DNA from: Lachnospiraceae bacterium UBA3692
Lineage (GTDB): Bacteria > Bacillota > Clostridia > Lachnospirales > Lachnospiraceae
DNA length: 10,063 nt
Reading direction: 5' to 3'
Assembly: GCA_002372815.1 (NCBI GenBank)
Contig: DFIR01000044.1
Span: forward strand, 1 to 10,063
Each line of letters begins with the position of its first letter. The first letter of the stretch is position 1. The translations under genes were made by a program, and so were the position numbers. Under the pieces are notes generated by a model. It saw only the letters and a program-made list of their open reading frames with translations. It was not told the origin of the DNA and made no database searches. Shown here piece after piece: positions 6,494 through 10,063 of this stretch.

Positions 6494-6709
6494 ATGGTGC
6501 CGCTTACACTTGCAGACATCGGTGAAGAACTGGAGATCAAGAGGATCTCCGGAAAGGATGACGTACAGAGACATCTTGAGAACATGGGCTTCTGTGTGGG
6601 AAGTAAGATCATGCTCGTCTCCGCCGGACGAGGAGGGGATGTGATCGTGAACGTGAAGAACGTCCGCGTCGGTATCAGTGAGAAACTGGCGGCGAAGATC
6701 ATGGTCTGA
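6494..6709 (+). CDS. feoA: FeoA domain protein, first copy
   Basis: A 71-residue FeoA-family protein, a small SH3-like cytosolic partner of the FeoB ferrous-iron transporter. Recognisable family positions are PLTLADIGEELEIKRISG at the start, HLENMGFCVGSKIMLVSA in the centre and NVRVGISEKLAAKIMV at the end. I chose the ATG at 6494 because AAGGAAGGA lies just upstream and the FeoA fold begins there. The in-frame ATG at 6455 would add 13 residues but has a poorly spaced binding site and lies in a predicted leader stem. It is the first gene after the promoter; the second feoA follows after 25 bases. It differs clearly from the second copy, so the two are likely to have separate roles rather than be a recent duplication. 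Confidence 0.92.
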   Translation: MVPLTLADIGEELEIKRISGKDDVQRHLENMGFCVGSKIMLVSAGRGGDVIVNVKNVRVGISEKLAAKIMV

Positions 6710-6734
6710 GCAGCAGTAAGTAAAGGAGGAGACT

Positions 6735-6971
6735 GTGAGAACATTAAGAGATGCAAAGATCGGCGAGACAGTCAAAGTCGTGAAGCTTCATGGCGAAGGC
6801 GCGGTCAAGCGCAGGATCATGGACATGGGCATCACCAAAGGCGCGGAAGTGTATATCCGCAAGGTCGCGCCGCTTGGAGATCCTGTGGAAGTGACAGTCC
6901 GCGGATATGAGCTTACCGTCAGGAAAGCGGATGCGGAAATGATAGAGATCATGGAGGAAGAGAACGTATGA
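6735..6971 (+). CDS. feoA: FeoA domain protein, second copy
   Basis: A 78-residue FeoA-family protein. The pattern TLRDAKIGETVKVVKLHGEG, then KRRIMDMGITKGAEVYIRK, then APLGDPVEVTVRGYELTVRK is the standard FeoA signature and is closer to the canonical form than the first copy. Translation starts at a GTG (6735) supported by AGGAGG (6724-6729) with five bases of spacing. The stop overlaps the feoB start by four bases (ATGA, 6968-6971), a strong sign of translational coupling, so this copy is probably the stoichiometric partner of FeoB. FeoA is needed for Fe(II) uptake in several bacteria and is thought to act on the FeoB GTPase domain. Confidence 0.95.
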   Translation: MRTLRDAKIGETVKVVKLHGEGAVKRRIMDMGITKGAEVYIRKVAPLGDPVEVTVRGYELTVRKADAEMIEIMEEENV

Positions 6972-9112
6972 GTATCAGAATCGCACTCGCCGGCAACCCG
7001 AACAGCGGTAAGACGACCCTGTTCAACGCGCTGACCGGCGCAAATCAGTATGTCGGCAACTGGCCCGGTGTCACGGTTGAGAAGAAAGAAGGACGGATCC
7101 GCGGACAGAAGGATGTGATCCTGACGGATCTGCCGGGCATCTATTCGCTGTCTCCCTATACACTGGAAGAAGTGGTCGCGAGAAATTACCTGCTCGATGA
7201 GAAGCCGGACGCGATCCTCAACATCGTCGACGCGACCAATCTGGAGAGAAACCTGTACCTGACCACACAGATCCTGGAGCTCGGCATCCCGGTCGTCATC
7301 GCCATGAACATGATGGACATCATCGACAAGAACGGCGATCAGATCGATGTGGACGCACTGTCCCAGAAGCTCGACGCGAAGATCGTGCAGATCTCCGCTC
7401 TGCGCGGCAAAGGCATCGATGAGGCCGCACAGGCCGCCATCAGCGCCGCTTCCGGCAGCAAAGTGCCGGTGCCGCCGGTGTATTCCGAAGAGGTCGAGAA
7501 GGCTCTCGCTTCCATCGGCGACACCCTCCGCAATGTGCCCGCTTCCCAGAAGCGCTGGTACGAGATCAAAGCCTTTGAGAGAGACAACAAGATCGCCGAT
7601 AAGGTCACCTATGACACAGCGGCTGCGGAAAGCATCATCAAGGCTGTTGAGGATGCTGAGGATGACGATTCCGAGAGCATCATCACCAACGAGCGCTACA
7701 ATTACATCACTTCCATGCTGCACGGCAGCTATAAGAAGGTCAATGAGGGACAGCTCTCCCTCTCCGATAAGATCGACCGGATCGTGACGAACAGGATCCT
7801 CGCGCTTCCTATTTTTGCGCTGGTCATGTTCCTGGTCTACTATCTGGCCATCTCCACGATCGGTACGATCGGCACGGACTGGGTGAATGACGTCCTGTTC
7901 GGAGAGATCATTCCTCCGGCTGTCACCGGTTTCCTGGAAGGTGTCGGAGCTGCCGACTGGCTGGTCGGACTGGTCGTCGACGGTATCGTCGCCGGTGTCG
8001 GCGCGGTCCTCGGCTTCCTGCCGCAGATGATCGTCCTCTTCCTGTGCCTGGCAATTCTGGAGCAGTGCGGCTACATGGCGCGTATCGCTTTCATCATGGA
8101 CCGTATCTTCCGGAAGTTCGGCCTGTCCGGCAAGTCCTTCATCCCGATGATGATCGGCATCGGCTGCGGTGTGCCCGGCGTCATGGCATCCCGTACCATT
8201 GAGAACGAGAGAGACCGCCGCATGACGGTCATGACAACGACATTCATCCCCTGCGGTGCCAAGCTTCCCATCATCGCCCTGATCGCCGGTGCTCTGTTCG
8301 GCAACAATCCGTGGGTCGGCTGGAGCGCTTACATCATCGGTGTCGCGGCGATCATCGTCTCCGGTATCATGCTGAAGAAGACGAAGATGTTCGCCGGTGA
8401 GCCCGCTCCGTTCGTTATGGAGCTTCCTGCCTACCATATGCCCACTGTATCCGGTGTCCTGCACTCCGTATGGGAGAGAGCTTCGGCATTCGTGAAGAAG
8501 GCGGCGACGGTCATCCTTCTGGCAACGATCCTGGTCTGGTTTCTGAGCAGCTTCGGCGTGCTGGACGGCGCCTTCCAGATGCTTCCGGAAGAGGACTTCA
8601 TGGAGCACTCCCTGCTGGCAGGTCTCGGCAATGCGATCGCATGGATCTTCGCGCCTCTCGGCTGGGGAACCTGGAGACCCGCTGTCGCGGCTGTCACCGG
8701 CCTCATCGCCAAGGAAAACGTGGTCGGTACCTTCGGTGTTCTGTATAAGTTCGGCGAAGTCAGCGAGGAAGGTGAGGAGATCTGGGCCAATCTGGCACAG
8801 GATATGTCCGCGCTCGCAGGCTACAGCTATCTCGTGTTCAACCTCCTGTGCGCGCCTTGCTTCGCGGCCATCGGCGCCATCAAGAGAGAGATGAACAGCG
8901 CGAAGTGGACCTGGTTCGCGATCGGCTATCAGTGCGTCTTCGCCTATGTCGTCGCGCTGATCATCTACCAGATCGGCAGCGCTGTGACCGGCAATGTGCA
9001 TGTGCTCGGCCTGATCGCTGCGCTGATCTGCCTCGGCCTGATGATCTACCAGCTGTTCAAGCCTTACAAAGAGGCGACCTCGATCGGTGAGAAGGCTGTC
9101 ATGAAGGCCTAA
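6968..9112 (+). CDS. feoB: Ferrous iron transport protein B (GTPase-permease)
   Basis: The Fe(II) transporter, 714 residues, in the cytoplasmic membrane. The N-terminal G domain shows G1 GNPNSGKT (residues 9-16), the switch-I region NWPGVTVEKKEG (31-42), G3 DLPG (54-57), G4 NMMD (114-117) and G5 SAL (143-145). A helical regulatory (GDI-like) domain spans roughly 165-268. The membrane part starts near residue 277 and holds the two Gate/core motifs with conserved cysteines: Cys400 in IGIGCGVPGVMASR and Cys429 in TTFIPCGAKLPII. Several further hydrophobic segments run to about 696. The protein is shorter than E. coli FeoB (about 770) but usual for Clostridia. No feoC lies nearby; a Cys-rich FeoB-associated gene takes that place downstream. 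Confidence 0.98.
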   Translation: MSIRIALAGNPNSGKTTLFNALTGANQYVGNWPGVTVEKKEGRIRGQKDVILTDLPGIYSLSPYTLEEVVARNYLLDEKPDAILNIVDATNLERNLYLTTQILELGIPVVIAMNMMDIIDKNGDQIDVDALSQKLDAKIVQISALRGKGIDEAAQAAISAASGSKVPVPPVYSEEVEKALASIGDTLRNVPASQKRWYEIKAFERDNKIADKVTYDTAAAESIIKAVEDAEDDDSESIITNERYNYITSMLHGSYKKVNEGQLSLSDKIDRIVTNRILALPIFALVMFLVYYLAISTIGTIGTDWVNDVLFGEIIPPAVTGFLEGVGAADWLVGLVVDGIVAGVGAVLGFLPQMIVLFLCLAILEQCGYMARIAFIMDRIFRKFGLSGKSFIPMMIGIGCGVPGVMASRTIENERDRRMTVMTTTFIPCGAKLPIIALIAGALFGNNPWVGWSAYIIGVAAIIVSGIMLKKTKMFAGEPAPFVMELPAYHMPTVSGVLHSVWERASAFVKKAATVILLATILVWFLSSFGVLDGAFQMLPEEDFMEHSLLAGLGNAIAWIFAPLGWGTWRPAVAAVTGLIAKENVVGTFGVLYKFGEVSEEGEEIWANLAQDMSALAGYSYLVFNLLCAPCFAAIGAIKREMNSAKWTWFAIGYQCVFAYVVALIIYQIGSAVTGNVHVLGLIAALICLGLMIYQLFKPYKEATSIGEKAVMKA

Positions 9113-9168
9113 TTTTCGGAAAAAAGTGAACAAAGGGAGTTTTCCGTTTGGAATCCTTCCTGTATGAT

Positions 9169-9208
9169 GACTGTGTGGGATGAGGCTGAAGCTTCATTCC
9201 ACGCAGTT
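9169..9208 (+). other. 18-bp stem-loop between feoB and its associated gene
   Basis: Positions 9169-9186 pair with 9191-9208 without interruption (four G-T pairs included) around a TGAA tetraloop. It is not followed directly by a T-run; a T6 lies at 9229-9234, too far away for a normal terminator. A second, weaker inverted repeat (CGGAAAA 9117-9123 with TTTTCCG 9140-9146) precedes it. I see no convincing promoter in 9113-9259, so the small genes downstream probably depend on read-through from feoB. The hairpin may protect or process the mRNA. Confidence 0.55.
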
Positions 9209-9259
9209 CTGTACATTGGTGATAATCGTTTTTTGTGAATGATAAGAGAGAGGCACACT

Positions 9260-9529
9260 ATGCTCGAGTGGCTCAGCGTCAATTTCAATTTTCCCACGAT
9301 CGTGCTCACACTGATCATCGTCGCGATCGTCGTCCTGGATATCCGGAAACTGCTGAATGACCGGAAGAAAGGCTGCAATGCCTGCGGCGGCAGCTGCAGC
9401 GGTTGCAGCGGCTGCAGTACGACGGAGATCCCGGAGCGGTTCCGCGCGAAGAAAGGGAAAGGATCCGTGAGCTCCGTGAAGACTGCCTCGGCAGGAAAGG
9501 AGGACGCAGCAGAATGGCAACAGTTGTGA
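9260..9529 (+). CDS. FeoB-associated Cys-rich membrane protein
   Basis: An 89-residue protein of the small FeoB-associated family found after feoB in many Bacillota. Residues about 10-28 (FNFPTIVLTLIIVAIVVLD) form one membrane helix, followed by the basic stretch RKLLNDRKK, which predicts an N-out, C-in orientation. Then comes a Cys/Gly cluster, CNACGGSCSGCSGC, with Cys39, 42, 46, 49 and 52. A Lys/Ser/Ala-rich tail follows. The cluster probably binds metal at the cytosolic face, near FeoB; the exact role of the family is unproven. I chose the ATG at 9260 because GAGAGAGG (9245-9252) is well placed before it; the in-frame ATG at 9239 has no binding site. The longer-than-usual tail overlaps the next gene by 16 bases. 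Confidence 0.88.
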   Translation: MLEWLSVNFNFPTIVLTLIIVAIVVLDIRKLLNDRKKGCNACGGSCSGCSGCSTTEIPERFRAKKGKGSVSSVKTASAGKEDAAEWQQL

Positions 9530-9873
9530 TCGTTTTGATCCTCGCGGTGATCGTCGTCTTCGCTCTGCGCGGCAGCATCGGACACTTCAAAGGAGAGGGC
9601 GGCTGCTGCGGAGGCGGCGGCGGGACACTCCCCGAGACCAAGGAACTGGAAGGCCCGGCGATCGGCGAGAAGATCGTCCATGTCGAAGGCATGCACTGCG
9701 AGAACTGCAAGAACCGCGTCGAGCGCGCCATCAACCGCATCGACGGCGCCGTCGGCAAGGTCGACCTGCAGAAGGGCATCGCCAGAGTCACCTACGACCG
9801 AGAAGTCACGGATGAACAGATCCGGGAAGCGATCGAAGCCTTTGATTACAAGGTCGCGAATATAGAATCCTAA
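9514..9873 (+). CDS. Membrane-anchored heavy-metal-associated (HMA) domain protein
   Basis: A 119-residue protein. Residues 3-18 (TVVIVLILAVIVVFAL) form an N-terminal membrane anchor, followed by a Gly-rich linker with a Cys pair, GEGGCCGGGGG (27-37). From about residue 52 to the end lies an HMA/CopZ-type ferredoxin-like domain with the metal-binding loop GMHCENC (Cys62, Cys65), then VERAINRIDGAVGKVDL and the final IREAIEAFDYKV. HMA domains bind soft or divalent metals such as Cu(I) or Zn(II); here the neighbours suggest a link with iron uptake, but the metal is not shown by the sequence. The ATG at 9514 is preceded by AGGAAAGGAGG (9493-9503). A longer reading from 9403 in the same frame lacks support because the anchor starts at this Met. 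It overlaps the preceding gene by 16 bases, so the two are probably coupled. Confidence 0.9.
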   Translation: MATVVIVLILAVIVVFALRGSIGHFKGEGGCCGGGGGTLPETKELEGPAIGEKIVHVEGMHCENCKNRVERAINRIDGAVGKVDLQKGIARVTYDREVTDEQIREAIEAFDYKVANIES

Positions 9874-9875
9874 AG

Positions 9876-9900
9876 CGCGCAGGGGACGGTTCTCTGCGCG
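9876..9900. repeat. REP-like hairpin with GGGGACGGTTCT core
   Basis: CGCGCAG (9876-9882) pairs perfectly with CTGCGCG (9894-9900), and the pairing continues through GGGA/TTCT with two G-T pairs to a CGG loop. It begins three bases after the HMA gene stop. No T-run follows. The core is similar to that of the hairpin at 9987-10007 (GGGACAGTCCT), also set in GCGC-type arms, which suggests two members of one repeat family. I recall intergenic GGGGACGGTTCT hairpins with variable complementary arms from Clostridia, but could not check this. Confidence 0.55.
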
Positions 9901-9912
9901 GGTCCAGAAAAC

Positions 9913-9977
9913 AGGAACCTCCTTCCCATATCAGTGAAGTGAATCGTACATCTCACGGATATGGGAAGGTGGTTCCT
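9913..9977 (+). terminator. Long 20-bp hairpin, probable (bidirectional) terminator of the feo operon
   Basis: The arms 9913-9932 and 9958-9977 are complementary at 19 of 20 positions (one T-T mismatch at 9920/9970). GTGA/TCAC (9934-9937, 9953-9956) continues the stem inward. A T-rich stretch follows on the + strand (TTTCTT, 9977-9982) and an A-run precedes it (AGAAAA, 9906-9911), so it could terminate on either strand. The U-tract is imperfect and the stem unusually long, so a repeat or processing structure is also possible. Confidence 0.55.
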
Positions 9978-9986
9978 TTCTTGTAT

Positions 9987-10007
9987 GCGCGGGACAGTCC
10001 TTCGCGC
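9987..10007. repeat. Second REP-like hairpin, GGGACAGTCCT core
   Basis: GCGCG (9987-9991) pairs with CGCGC (10003-10007), and GGAC/GTCC (9992-9995, 9997-10000) forms a symmetric centre. The layout and core match the hairpin at 9876-9900 apart from two substitutions in the centre. Its 3' arm also contributes to an alternative GACAG/CTGTC pairing (9993-9997 with 10007-10011). Confidence 0.45.
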
Positions 10008-10055
10008 TGTCTACCCGGCTGTGCAGAAGAGGGAAATAGACAGCCGGATAGACAG
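10007..10055. repeat. 16-base inverted repeat near the window end
   Basis: CTGTCTACCCGGCTGT (10007-10022) pairs with ACAGCCGGATAGACAG (10040-10055) at 15 of 16 positions, the exception being C10014 against A10048. A purine-rich 17-base loop lies between. No T-run is visible before the window ends. Together with the three preceding hairpins it fills the 190 bases after the HMA gene, in which I see no gene. Confidence 0.55.
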
Positions 10056-10063
10056 GTAGAGAG

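Noticed and set aside
6788..9133. Long minus-strand open frame opposite feoB (781 codons)
   Set aside because: Same cause: an antisense shadow of feoB with no recognisable domain.
9113..9259. Separate promoter for the two small Cys genes
   Set aside because: GATAAT at 9221-9226 resembles a -10 box, but no acceptable -35 lies 16-18 bases upstream.
9403..9513. 37-codon N-terminal extension of the HMA protein in the same open frame
   Set aside because: It overlaps the Cys-rich gene in another frame, has no binding site of its own, and would place charged sequence before an obvious N-terminal membrane anchor that begins at the Met at 9514.
1..10063. tRNA, rRNA, CRISPR array or insertion-sequence transposase
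   Set aside because: None of the expected conserved arms, spaced direct repeats or transposase motifs were seen on either strand. The rRNA operon sometimes found after gyrA in Bacillota is absent here.

Overview
The window looks like the origin-proximal part of a Bacillota chromosome, most likely a GC-rich member of Clostridia (Lachnospiraceae-like). The basis is the classic gene order S4-domain yaaA - recF - gyrB - gyrA (normally preceded by dnaA-dnaN), strong purine-rich ribosome binding sites, and a clostridial-type feoA-feoA-feoB iron cluster with a Cys-rich FeoB-associated protein. All genes lie on the + strand. There are no rRNA or tRNA genes and no CRISPR. The taxonomic call is inference from protein style and gene order.

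Layout. 1-49: a small perfect hairpin and an A11 tract ahead of yaaA. 50-3471: yaaA, recF and gyrB, tightly packed; recF and gyrB overlap by 8 bases. 3472-3657: the gyrB-gyrA gap, which is almost fully base-paired. A closing stem and three long hairpins form a compact four-way junction, followed by a segment able to pair alternatively just before the gyrA ribosome binding site. 3658-6207: gyrA, ending in a strong intrinsic terminator (6228-6265). 6266-6493: an AT-rich regulatory island with a 9-bp-arm palindrome, several TTAG/CTAA sites and a good sigma-A-type promoter. 6494-9873: an iron(II)-uptake operon of two tandem feoA genes, feoB, a small Cys-rich FeoB-associated membrane protein, and a membrane-anchored heavy-metal-associated (CxxC) protein. 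9874-10063: no gene, but a run of hairpins, two of which share a GGGAC-GT-CT core inside GCGC-type arms and resemble REP-type repeats.

How the genes work together. The first block serves DNA replication, repair and topology: RecF loads repair factors at gapped DNA, and GyrB plus GyrA form the A2B2 DNA gyrase. The second block imports ferrous iron: FeoB is the GTPase-permease, the FeoA proteins are its small SH3-like cytosolic partners, and the two Cys-containing membrane proteins probably handle or deliver metal at the membrane.

The protein-coding content is ordinary. The part that most deserves a second look is non-coding: the gyrB-gyrA four-way-junction element (3471-3639), whose two hairpin tips both have the GCGNAGC form, and the REP-like hairpin cluster at 9876-10055. 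I did not identify a new multi-gene system.
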